The notes beneath the pieces are model-generated. The model saw nothing but the letters and a program-made list of their open reading frames with translations, made no database searches and had not been told where the DNA came from. The translations under genes were made by a program, and so were the position numbers. Below are positions 1-7,994 of a stretch of DNA of 64,000 bases, piece by piece (positions within the stretch are counted from its first letter, which is position 1; every line of letters starts with the position of its first letter). Source of the stretch: Inquilinus sp042743185 (lineage in GTDB: Bacteria > Pseudomonadota > Alphaproteobacteria > DSM-16000 > Inquilinaceae); NCBI RefSeq assembly GCF_042743185.1, contig NZ_JBHYMS010000004.1, positions 124,001-188,000 of the forward strand, given 5' to 3'.

Positions 1-2331
1 GTCGCCTGGGGCTTCGATACCCGCGGCCTGGTCTATGCGCTGACCGAGCTGGCCGACCGCGTCCGCCATGCCGAGGGCGACCTGTTCGGCCCCGGCCTGC
101 CGCTGGTGGAGCGGCCCTCGGCCCGGATCCGCAGCATCGCCCGCCTGTTCTGCTCGGAGGAGGAGGACAAGGGCTGGTTCCACGACCGCCAGTTCTGGCA
201 CGAATACCTGTCGATGCTGGCCAGCCAGCGCTTCAGCCGGTTCGCCCTGACCTTGGGCATGGGCTACAACTATCCGTACCACAACAATTTCATCCGCGAC
301 GTCTATTTCTACTTCCCATACCCGTTCCTGCTCGACCTCCCGGGCTACGGCGTCGACGTCAAGGAGCTGACGCCGGAGGAGCGCGAGGCCAATCTCGAGA
401 CCCTGAAGTTCATCGCCCGCGAGACGGCGCGGCGCGGGCTCGACTTCCAGCTGGCGCTGTGGACCCAGCGCTATGATTTCGACGACGTCCCGAACGCCAA
501 CTACACGGTGCGCGGGGTCACCCGGGACAATCTGGCGCCCTACTGCCGCGACGCCATCACCGCGCTCTTGAAGGCGGTGCCGGAGATCACCGGCCTGACC
601 TTCCGGGTGCATGTCGAAGGCGGCATTCCCGAGGGCGACTACGCGTTCTGGGAGCAGGCGTTCCAGGGTGTCGCCGGGGCCGGCCGGCCGGTCGAGATCG
701 ACATGCACGGCAAGGGGCTCGACCACGAGACCATCGGCCTGGCCCGTGCCTCCGGCATGCCGATCACCGCCTCGCCGAAATACATGGCGGAGCATATGGG
801 CCTGCCCTATCACCAGTCGGCGATCCGGGAGCGCGAATACCCGCCCGAGGTGGCGCGCAGCGAGCGCGAGCAGCTGAGCGAAGGCTCGCGCAAGTTCCTG
901 CGCTACAGCTATGGCGACCTGCTGGCCAAGGACCGCGACTGGAAGGTCTTGTACCGGATCTGGGCCGGCACCCAGCGCGTGCTGCTGTGGGGCGACCCGG
1001 CCTTCGCCGCCGGCTACGGGCGCAGCTCGACCTATTGCGGCTCGGACGGGGTGGAATGGTGCGAGCCCGGCTCGTTCAAGGGTCGCATGGGAATGGGGGT
1101 GCCGGGACAGCGTTTCAATTACCAGAAGCAGGGCCTGGCGACGAAATACGACTGGCAGAAATATGCCTATCTCTACCGGGTCTGGGGCCGGCTGCTCTAC
1201 AACCCGGAGGCCGACCGCGATGGCTGGATGCGCCACCTGCGCCGCACCTGCGGCGATGCCGCCGGGATGTGCGAGATGGCGCTGTCGCTGGCCAGCCGGG
1301 TGCTGCCGCTGGTCAGCCTGACGCATGGGCCGTCGGCCTCGAACAACCATTACTGGCCGGAGATCTACTCCAACCTTCCCGTCGGCACGGTCGGCAACCG
1401 CCGGCCCTATGGCAGCGACATGGACGGGCCGGTCCGCTTCGGCAACGCGCCGACCTTCGACCCGCAACTCTTCGCCACGCCGCGGGAGTTCGCCGAGGCG
1501 CTGTACGAGGGCCGCACCGACCGGCGCTATTCGCCGCTCGACGTTGCGGACTGGCTGGAGCGCCTGGCCGAGGGCTGCGACACCGCACTGGTGTCGCTGA
1601 AAGGCAGCGCCACCTTCGAGACGGCGGAAGTGCAGCGCATCGTCATCGACACCGGCATCCTGTCCGGCATCGCCCGATTCTTCGCCCAGAAATTCCGCGC
1701 CTCGACCTGGGTCGAGCTGTTCATCCTTTCCAAGGCGGCGATGACCTTGGATCGGGCCGAGGCCCATCTGAAGCGGGCGGTGCTGGCCTGGCAGGGCATC
1801 GCCGACATCGCCCGCGACGTCTATCACGACGACCTCACCTACGGGCCGCAGAGCTGGCTGCGCGGCTCCTGGCAGCAGCGGCTGCGCGAGATCGAGATCG
1901 AGCTGACCGACTTGCAGGCGATGCGGTCGGAAGCGCCGCATGAGACAGTCCATCCCGACGACAGGACCAGGGCCGCGATCGCGCGGCTGCAGGGGCGGGT
2001 GCCGACGCAGGGCAGGGCCACGGGCGTCGCCGCGCCAGTGGCCTTCCGGCGTGGCGAAGCGGTGGAGGTGCGGGCGGATCTGGCGGAGGCGCTGCAGGGC
2101 GGCGAGCCGGTGCTGCACTACCGCCACGTCAACCAGGCGGAGCGCTGGAAGGCGATGCCGATGCGGCGGGGCGGCGACGGCTTCGCGGCGGTCATCCCGC
2201 CCGACTACACGGACTCGGCCTTCCACCTGCAGCTCTATGTCAGCGCGGTGGCCGGCGATCGGGTGGTCCTGGCGCCGGGGCTGCGCGACGACCTGGCCAA
2301 CGAGCCCTACCTCACGGCATTGCAGGTCTGA
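1..2331 (+). CDS. Glycoside-hydrolase-like protein, 5' end outside window
   Basis: The frame is open from base 1, so the start lies upstream; 776 residues are visible and the gene ends with TGA. The first visible residues (GFDTRGLVYALTELADRV) resemble the small alpha/beta domain that precedes the catalytic barrel in alpha-glucuronidase/GH20-type enzymes. A long aromatic-rich stretch follows (GMGYNYPYHNN, LWTQRYDF, VHVEGG) that fits a TIM-barrel glycosidase. The last ~100 residues look like a beta-sandwich. No signal peptide can be judged because the N-terminus is missing. It lies upstream of a LacI regulator and an acid-sugar dehydratase, so a role in releasing a sugar or uronic acid is plausible. 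The exact family is not recognised, and catalytic residues cannot be assigned without an alignment. Confidence 0.72.
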   Translation, partial: VAWGFDTRGLVYALTELADRVRHAEGDLFGPGLPLVERPSARIRSIARLFCSEEEDKGWFHDRQFWHEYLSMLASQRFSRFALTLGMGYNYPYHNNFIRDVYFYFPYPFLLDLPGYGVDVKELTPEEREANLETLKFIARETARRGLDFQLALWTQRYDFDDVPNANYTVRGVTRDNLAPYCRDAITALLKAVPEITGLTFRVHVEGGIPEGDYAFWEQAFQGVAGAGRPVEIDMHGKGLDHETIGLARASGMPITASPKYMAEHMGLPYHQSAIREREYPPEVARSEREQLSEGSRKFLRYSYGDLLAKDRDWKVLYRIWAGTQRVLLWGDPAFAAGYGRSSTYCGSDGVEWCEPGSFKGRMGMGVPGQRFNYQKQGLATKYDWQKYAYLYRVWGRLLYNPEADRDGWMRHLRRTCGDAAGMCEMALSLASRVLPLVSLTHGPSASNNHYWPEIYSNLPVGTVGNRRPYGSDMDGPVRFGNAPTFDPQLFATPREFAEALYEGRTDRRYSPLDVADWLERLAEGCDTALVSLKGSATFETAEVQRIVIDTGILSGIARFFAQKFRASTWVELFILSKAAMTLDRAEAHLKRAVLAWQGIADIARDVYHDDLTYGPQSWLRGSWQQRLREIEIELTDLQAMRSEAPHETVHPDDRTRAAIARLQGRVPTQGRATGVAAPVAFRRGEAVEVRADLAEALQGGEPVLHYRHVNQAERWKAMPMRRGGDGFAAVIPPDYTDSAFHLQLYVSAVAGDRVVLAPGLRDDLANEPYLTALQV

Positions 2332-2425
2332 GATGACGCTGCCGGCCCCGCAGGCGATCGCGACGCCCCGGCGATACCGCCCGGGGCCGGGGGCGCGCGT
2401 GGTCCGGCCGCATCATCCGGTCACC

Positions 2426-3433
2426 TCAGCCTGCCGTGGTCTTCCGGACGATCAGTTCGCCCGGCAGCAGGTGGATGTTGGTCTCGGCCGGCTCCGCCTT
2501 GCCGGTCACCAGTTGGACCGTCCGCTCGACCATCGCGTCGAGCGGCTGGCGGAAGGTGGTCAGCGAATAGCGCGGCCATCCGGCCATGGCGATGTCGTCG
2601 AAGCCGGCGACCGCGATGTCGCCGGGCACGGACAGGCCCATCTCGTCGCGAAGCGCGTCGACGCCGCCCACCGCCAGGATATCGTTGGCGAAGAAGATCG
2701 CCTCGGTTCGGGTGGTGCGGGCGACCTCCAGTGCCGCGCGGTAGCCGGCCTCGTAGCTGTACTCGCCGCCGGCGACGGAGGCGGTGAGGGTCATGCCCAA
2801 CTCCGCCAGCCGGGCGATGAAGGCGTGCTGCCGTTCGAGATTGGCGCTGGCATGCGGCACGCCGGCCACGAACGCCACCCGGCGACGGCCCAGCGCGTGG
2901 AAATGGTCGGAGATGGCGCGGGCGCCCTCGGCATTGTTGCAGCACACGCTGGTCAGGCTCGAATCCGGCACCGTGCGGTTGATCATGATCGTCGTGCGGC
3001 CCTCGGTCGCCCAGGTCAGCGCCGCGCCGGACAGGGGGGCGGCCGAGACGATGACGACGGCGTCGACGCTGTACTGCCGCAGGGCCGCCAGTTGCTGCCG
3101 GATGTCGGCGCCATGGGTCAGGTTGAACAGCAGGCTCTGCTGACCGACCTCTTGCAGGCCGCGCGACAGCTTCTCGATCAACACCGGGTAGAACGGGTTC
3201 TGCATCGCCGAGACGACGATGCCGACGATGTTGCTGCGCCGCTTGGACAGGGTGCTGGCGATGGCATTGGGGCTGTAGCCCAGGCTGTCCGCCATCGACA
3301 GGATGCGCTGGCGCATCTCGCTCGAAATCGAAGCGCCCGGCGTGTAGGCGCGCGAGACTGCGGACTGGCTGACGCCGATCATCCGGGCCAGCTGCCGCGC
3401 GGTGATCGGTTTGCGCAGGTCTCCGGAACTCAA
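2426..3433 (-). CDS. LacI-family transcriptional regulator
   Basis: A 335-residue protein of typical LacI length. An N-terminal helix-turn-helix (TARQLARMIGVSQSAVSRAY, residues ~11-30) and hinge are followed by a periplasmic-binding-protein-like effector domain with the usual IVGIVVSAMQNPFYP and IAVAGFDDIAMAGWPRYSLTT stretches. It is transcribed away from the CoA-transferase gene at 3596. The 162-bp gap between them holds a perfect 16-bp palindrome (3530-3545), repeated before the dehydratase gene at 6851. LacI proteins bind palindromes with a central CG, as this one has, so it very probably controls itself and both promoters. The ligand is unknown; a sugar acid or other substrate of the neighbouring enzymes is inferred. 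Confidence 0.93.
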   Translation of the reverse strand: MSSGDLRKPITARQLARMIGVSQSAVSRAYTPGASISSEMRQRILSMADSLGYSPNAIASTLSKRRSNIVGIVVSAMQNPFYPVLIEKLSRGLQEVGQQSLLFNLTHGADIRQQLAALRQYSVDAVVIVSAAPLSGAALTWATEGRTTIMINRTVPDSSLTSVCCNNAEGARAISDHFHALGRRRVAFVAGVPHASANLERQHAFIARLAELGMTLTASVAGGEYSYEAGYRAALEVARTTRTEAIFFANDILAVGGVDALRDEMGLSVPGDIAVAGFDDIAMAGWPRYSLTTFRQPLDAMVERTVQLVTGKAEPAETNIHLLPGELIVRKTTAG

Positions 3434-3529
3434 GGTCGCTTCCCCTCGCTGTCGCCTGCCTCAGCCATAGCACGGACACGGGCGGAATCCCGCCCCGGCC
3501 ATGACCGCGTCCGGCACTATGCGGAGGTG

Positions 3530-3545
3530 TTGCATACGGATGCAA
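3530..3545. promoter_or_regulatory. LacI-type operator, copy 1
   Basis: TTGCATACGGATGCAA has perfectly matching 6-bp arms (TTGCAT/ATGCAA) and a central C-G step, as is usual for LacI-family operators. It sits 97 bp before the lacI-family start and about 50 bp before the CoA-transferase start. The same 16 bases, plus four identical bases on the left side, recur at 6797-6812. Confidence 0.8.
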
Positions 3546-3595
3546 GACTCGATATCGTCCGGGTCGACGGGAGAGCCGGGGGAGGTGGTGCCGCG

Positions 3596-5971
3596 ATGAC
3601 TGCGTTGACCGGCCTGAGCGTCATCGACCTGTCCGAAACCGTCGGCGGGCAGTACTGCGCCAGGCTGCTGGCCGATTTCGGTGCCGAGGTCGTGCTGGTC
3701 GAGCGGCCGGAGGGCTCGGCCATCCGCCGCCTGCCGCCCTTCAGCCAGACCGGCGACCGCGGCTCGCTGCTGTTCTTCCATCTCAATACGGGCAAGCGCT
3801 CGGTCAGTCTCGACCCGGGCAGCGTCGCCGGGCGCCGGGCCCTGGACGGGCTGCTGCGCGGCGCCGATGTCGCGATCCTGCCGCCGGGATCCGAGCCGCG
3901 CGACGTGCTCGGCCTCAACTCCCGCTGCATCGCCGCGGTGGTCAGCCCCTTCGGCGCCGACGGGCCGCTCGCCGCCTGGAAGGGGCCGGAGATCGTGCTG
4001 CAGGCCCTGTCCGGCATGATGCACAACAACGGCGCCCATGGCCGCGAGCCGCTTTATGGCTGCGGCCGCCGCGCGTCCTTCGCCGCCGGCATCGCCGCCT
4101 ATATCGGCATCACCGCCGCCCTCTTCGCACGCGAGCGCACCGGGCTGGGCCAGGTCGTCGCCGTGGACGAGGCCGAGGCCGCCGCGGCGATGTGCTTTCC
4201 CTATGTGCTGCAGCACATCTACAACGGCACGTTGAAGGGCCGGGGCGACCCGAACATCCCGGCCGGCCAGGTGCGCTGCCGGGACGGCTGGGTCTGCATC
4301 TGGATCTACAACCACCGCTGGAGCGCGGTCTGCCGGGCGCTGGGCCTTGAGCAGATCGAGCGTGACGAGCGCTTCAGCGCCCCCATCCCGCGCCGCGCCC
4401 ACTGGGCGGAGCTGTTCGGGATCATCCAGGACAAGGTCGCGAATCTTCGCGCTGAGGATCTGGTCGCCACGCTGCAGCGGGAGGAGGTGATCGCCGCCAA
4501 GGCCTACCGCCCGACCGAGCTGCACGGCAGCGCCCATCTCGCCGCGCGGGGCTATTGGGAAGTGGTGGGGGGACGACTGATCCTGGGGCCGCCGTGGCGA
4601 CTGGGCCGCACGCCGCGCCAGGTCCGCTCCGCCGCGCCGCGCCCCGGTGCCGACAAAAGCTGGACGCCCGCGCCGCGGGTCCCGCGCCCGGAGTCCGACG
4701 CCCTCACGTCCGGCACCGGCCCACTGGCGGGCCTGCGCGTGCTCGAGCTGACCACGGCCTGGGCCGGGCCGATGGCGGGCCGCGTCCTGGGCTTCCTCGG
4801 GGCCGAGGCCATCCACGTCGAATCCCCGACCCGGGTCAATTCCTGGCGCCTCAACAAGGAGGTGCCGAACCCGGTCAACTTCCCGGACGGCGTCCCCGGC
4901 GACCGGCCCTATGACCGCGCCTTCCACTTCAACTCGCAGAACGTCAACAAGCTGTCCTGCATCCTCGACCTGAAGACGGGGCAGGGGCGCGAGATCATCC
5001 AGCGCCTGGCGGCTGTCAGCGACGTGGTGATCTGCAACTTCCGCCCCGGCACGCTGGCCAGGCTGGGGCTCGACTACGACAGCCTGCGCCGGATCAAGCC
5101 GGACATCATCGTGGCCGAGCTGCCGGCCTTCGGCGCCGAGGGGCCGATGGCGCGCTATGCCGCGCTGGGCCCGACCATGGAGATGTCGACCGGCATGTCC
5201 AGCATGATCGGCTATCCCGGCGGCCAGCCCGAGACCACCGGCCCGTCCTATCTCGACCCGATCGGCGGCTTCAACGCCGCGGCCGCCATCCTGACGGCGC
5301 TGCTGCACCGGCAGCGGACCGGCGAGGGACAGTACATCGAGGTGCCGCAGGTCGAGGCCGCGATGCAGCTGATCGGGCCGGAGCTGCTGGCGGCGATCGA
5401 CTCCGGCCAGGATCCCGCGCCGAATGGCAACCGCTCGACCCATGCCGCCCCGCATGACGCCTTTCCGGCGCGCGGCGATGACCAGTGGGTGGCGATCGCG
5501 GCTGAGACCGAGGCCGAGTGGCAGGCCCTGTGCGGCGTCATGGGTCAGGCCGGCCTCGCCGCCGATCCGCGCTTCGCCACGCTGGCGGCGCGGCAGCAAA
5601 ACATCGAGGCGCTGACCGCGATCATCGCCGACTGGACCCGTGGCCAGGACAAGCACGCGGTCGCGGCCCGGCTGCAGGCGGCCGGCGTTCCCGCCGCGCC
5701 GGTGCAGACCCCCGAGGATCTGGCGCGCAGCGAATACCTGGCGCATCGCGGATTCTTCACGGTGCTGGAGCATCCCGACGCCGGCCGCCACCCGCATCCC
5801 GGCCTGCCGATCCATCTCGACACCACCCCGGGCAGCCAGCGCCGGGCGGCGCCGCGCTTCGGTGCCGACAACCATCGCGTGCTGCGCGACATCCTCGGCC
5901 TGACGCCGGCGGAGATCGCGGCGGTCGAGGCCAGCGGCGCCATGGCGACCGAACCCCGGCCGGGAGCCTGA
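3596..5971 (+). CDS. Tandem class III (CaiB/BaiF) CoA-transferase, two domains fused
   Basis: A 791-residue protein. The open frame extends far upstream, but ATG 3596 is chosen because a strong GGAGGT site lies just before it (3581-3586) and homology begins there. The first copy (LTGLSVIDLSETVGGQYCAR, residues ~3-340) and the second (LAGLRVLELTTAWAGPMAGR, from ~375) each begin with the usual family III start. Each also carries the GxGQ segment with an acidic residue shortly after it (GLGQVVAVDEAE; GEGQYIEVPQVE). Usual family members are ~400 residues with one domain, and this enzyme class forms interlocked dimers, so the fusion could make an intramolecular dimer. Expected role: moving CoA from a donor acyl-CoA to a carboxylic acid. 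The next gene starts 2 bases after the stop. Confidence 0.92.
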   Translation: MTALTGLSVIDLSETVGGQYCARLLADFGAEVVLVERPEGSAIRRLPPFSQTGDRGSLLFFHLNTGKRSVSLDPGSVAGRRALDGLLRGADVAILPPGSEPRDVLGLNSRCIAAVVSPFGADGPLAAWKGPEIVLQALSGMMHNNGAHGREPLYGCGRRASFAAGIAAYIGITAALFARERTGLGQVVAVDEAEAAAAMCFPYVLQHIYNGTLKGRGDPNIPAGQVRCRDGWVCIWIYNHRWSAVCRALGLEQIERDERFSAPIPRRAHWAELFGIIQDKVANLRAEDLVATLQREEVIAAKAYRPTELHGSAHLAARGYWEVVGGRLILGPPWRLGRTPRQVRSAAPRPGADKSWTPAPRVPRPESDALTSGTGPLAGLRVLELTTAWAGPMAGRVLGFLGAEAIHVESPTRVNSWRLNKEVPNPVNFPDGVPGDRPYDRAFHFNSQNVNKLSCILDLKTGQGREIIQRLAAVSDVVICNFRPGTLARLGLDYDSLRRIKPDIIVAELPAFGAEGPMARYAALGPTMEMSTGMSSMIGYPGGQPETTGPSYLDPIGGFNAAAAILTALLHRQRTGEGQYIEVPQVEAAMQLIGPELLAAIDSGQDPAPNGNRSTHAAPHDAFPARGDDQWVAIAAETEAEWQALCGVMGQAGLAADPRFATLAARQQNIEALTAIIADWTRGQDKHAVAARLQAAGVPAAPVQTPEDLARSEYLAHRGFFTVLEHPDAGRHPHPGLPIHLDTTPGSQRRAAPRFGADNHRVLRDILGLTPAEIAAVEASGAMATEPRPGA

Positions 5972-5973
5972 CC

Positions 5974-6777
5974 ATGAGCTTTCCCCGCACGCTGCGCATC
6001 CCGATCCGCCTCGACGACGATCCCGGCTATCGCGGGTCGGTGCATGACGATTCGGTGGCGCGGCGCATGGGCTTCAAGGCGGCGCTGGTGCCGGGCGCCT
6101 TCGTCTACGGTCACATCAGCCGCATCGCCGTCGATGCCTGGGGTGCCGACTGGCTGCGGCATGGCCTGATGGGCGCGCGGTTCCGCCGGCCGGTCTATGA
6201 CGGCGACGTGCTGACCGCCGAGGCCTCGGCCCTGGTGGACACCGGCTCGGACCGACGGTCCGAGATCAGCCTGCGCAACGAGGATGGCGAGGAGGTGGCG
6301 ACCGGCTGGGTGGCGATGCCGCTTGCGGATCCGGTGCCGCCGCCGGTGGCGGACTGCCCGATCCTGCCGCTGCCGGACCCGCCGCAAACGGTCGAGCCCG
6401 GCGGCATGCCGATCGGGACGCGCCTCGGCTCGCGCAACGAGGTCCTGACCGGGGAGGAGTTCCGGCGCTCGCTCGCCGCCTTCGACGAGCGCCATCCGCT
6501 GTACCTTGCCGGCGGGCTGGTCCATTCCGGCTGCCTGATCCGGCGGACCATGTTCGACGCCAACCGCAGCTTCCGCTTCCCGGCCCCGGTCGTGTTCGTG
6601 TCCGGCGAGGCCCAGCATTTCGCGCCGGTGTCGCCCGGCCAGCGCCTCGCCACCTCCGGCACCGTCACCGCCGTCTATGAGCGGAAGGGCCGGCACTATT
6701 TCGAGACCGAGGAGCTCCTGGTGGTCGACGGCGCCCGGGTGGCGGCGCGGTTCCGCCGGACCTCGATCTATGCGTGA
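5974..6777 (+). CDS. MaoC-like / FAS1-type double-hotdog dehydratase
   Basis: A 267-residue protein with two hotdog-like halves. The N-terminal half carries SVHDDSVARRMGFKAALVPGAFVYGH, which recalls the hydratase-2 region. The C-terminal half has FPAPVVFVSGEAQHFAPVSPGQRL. The start ATG lies 2 bases after the CoA-transferase stop, so the two are translated together. Proteins of this fold usually hydrate or dehydrate acyl-CoA thioesters, which fits a product of the preceding CoA-transferase. The catalytic Asp/His pair is not obvious, so a thioesterase-like or purely binding role cannot be excluded. Confidence 0.78.
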   Translation: MSFPRTLRIPIRLDDDPGYRGSVHDDSVARRMGFKAALVPGAFVYGHISRIAVDAWGADWLRHGLMGARFRRPVYDGDVLTAEASALVDTGSDRRSEISLRNEDGEEVATGWVAMPLADPVPPPVADCPILPLPDPPQTVEPGGMPIGTRLGSRNEVLTGEEFRRSLAAFDERHPLYLAGGLVHSGCLIRRTMFDANRSFRFPAPVVFVSGEAQHFAPVSPGQRLATSGTVTAVYERKGRHYFETEELLVVDGARVAARFRRTSIYA

Positions 6778-6796
6778 CCACCTGGCTGCAGCGGTG

Positions 6797-6812
6797 TTGC
6801 ATACGGATGCAA
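6797..6812. promoter_or_regulatory. LacI-type operator, copy 2
   Basis: The same TTGCATACGGATGCAA palindrome as at 3530-3545, here 38 bp before the GTG start of the dehydratase gene and 19 bp after the MaoC-like stop. It implies a second, separately regulated promoter for the dehydratase and the ABC importer behind it. Confidence 0.8.
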
Positions 6813-6850
6813 AGAGAGTAAGGTAACCTTCACGACGCGGGAGCGGAACC

Positions 6851-7963
6851 GTGGCCCCAAGCGCGAACATCAGATCGATCGAAGCCTTCCAGGTCAGCTG
6901 GCAGCCCGGCGACCCGCCCGGGCGGCGCAGCGCCCTGGTGCGGATCACGACGGAGGACGGCGTGGTCGGCTGGGGCGAGGCCTCGCCGATGCAGGGCGGG
7001 CAGCACTCGATCGGCATCATCGAGCGCGACCTGGCGCCGGGGCTGGTCGGCGCCGACGCCTTCGACACCGCCGTGCTCTACGACCGGTTGCTCCACCGCA
7101 ACATCAAGCTGGGGCCGGAAGGGGCGCTGACCGGCGCGCTGGCGGCTGTCGACATCGCGCTGTGGGACATCAAGGGCAAGACGCTCGGCCTGCCGGTGCA
7201 CAAGCTGCTCGGCGGCGCCTGGCGGGCCGAGGTGCCGTTCTACGCCTCGATCGGCGGCAACGCCGCGCGCACAGTGGACGAGACGGTGCGGGTGGTCGAG
7301 GCGCGCTGGCGGCGCGAGACGCCGGCGGCGATCAAGATCCGCCGCGACGGCGACCGCTCGCTGCTCGATCTCGACATCCCGGGCGACATCGCCAAGGCCA
7401 AGGCCGTGCGCCAGCTGGTGGGGGAGGGCTACCCGCTCGCCTTCGACGCCAACAACGGCTACTCCGTCGGGGGCGCCATGCGGGTCGGCCGCGCGCTCGA
7501 GGGTCTCGGCTATGTCTGGTTCGAGGAGCCGGTGCAGCACTACGACGTGCGCGGCATGGGCGAGGTGGCGCAGCGGCTAGACATCACCGTCTCGGCGGCG
7601 GAGCAGACCTACACGCTGCAGGCGCTGGTCGACATGATCCATGCCGGGGTGCGCATGGTGCAGCCGGACATCGTCAAGATGGGCGGCATCACCGGGCTGA
7701 TGCAATGCGCCGCGATCTGCCACGCCCATGGGGTCGAGCTGGTGCCGCATCAGACTCAGCCGATCATCGGCCATGTCGCCAACCTGCATGTGCTGGCGGC
7801 GCTGATGCACCTGACCAAGCCGGCGGAATACGCCGACGCGTCCGGCCGGATGAATATCGGGTTCAAGGACCCGCCCCGGTCGGTGGACGGCCGCTTCGTG
7901 GTGCCGCAAGGCCCGGGGCTCGGGCTCGAGGTCGACGAGGCGGAAATCAACAAGCGGCGCTGA
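6851..7963 (+). CDS. Enolase-superfamily acid-sugar dehydratase (mandelate racemase/muconate lactonising type)
   Basis: A 370-residue protein, normal for the family. The GTG start has a GGAG site shortly upstream. Visible active-site elements: K162-x-R164 on the second barrel strand, metal ligands D199 (FDANNGY), E225 (WFEEP) and E251 (SAAEQ), and the D273 (QPDIVKMGG) / H300 (VPHQTQ) dyad of the mandelate-racemase subgroup. Such enzymes usually abstract the alpha proton of an acid sugar and eliminate water to give a 2-keto-3-deoxy acid. The KxR in place of KxK suggests a dehydratase with its own specificity. A LacI operator lies directly upstream and a solute-binding-protein gene follows 31 bp downstream, so substrate import and dehydration are probably co-induced. 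Confidence 0.9.
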   Translation: MAPSANIRSIEAFQVSWQPGDPPGRRSALVRITTEDGVVGWGEASPMQGGQHSIGIIERDLAPGLVGADAFDTAVLYDRLLHRNIKLGPEGALTGALAAVDIALWDIKGKTLGLPVHKLLGGAWRAEVPFYASIGGNAARTVDETVRVVEARWRRETPAAIKIRRDGDRSLLDLDIPGDIAKAKAVRQLVGEGYPLAFDANNGYSVGGAMRVGRALEGLGYVWFEEPVQHYDVRGMGEVAQRLDITVSAAEQTYTLQALVDMIHAGVRMVQPDIVKMGGITGLMQCAAICHAHGVELVPHQTQPIIGHVANLHVLAALMHLTKPAEYADASGRMNIGFKDPPRSVDGRFVVPQGPGLGLEVDEAEINKRR

Positions 7964-7994
7964 CCGGCGCTGATAAACGACAGGGGAGACGGCC

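Noticed and set aside
1940..3595. Upstream extension of the CoA-transferase frame
   Set aside because: It crosses the 3' end of the glycosidase-like gene and the antisense of lacI; homology and a GGAGGT site start at 3596.
3461..5875. Long minus-strand open frame (804 codons) opposite the CoA-transferase
   Set aside because: It mirrors the GC-rich codon pattern of the real gene, has no ribosome site and its translation is low-complexity Arg/Gly/Ala-rich with no family match.
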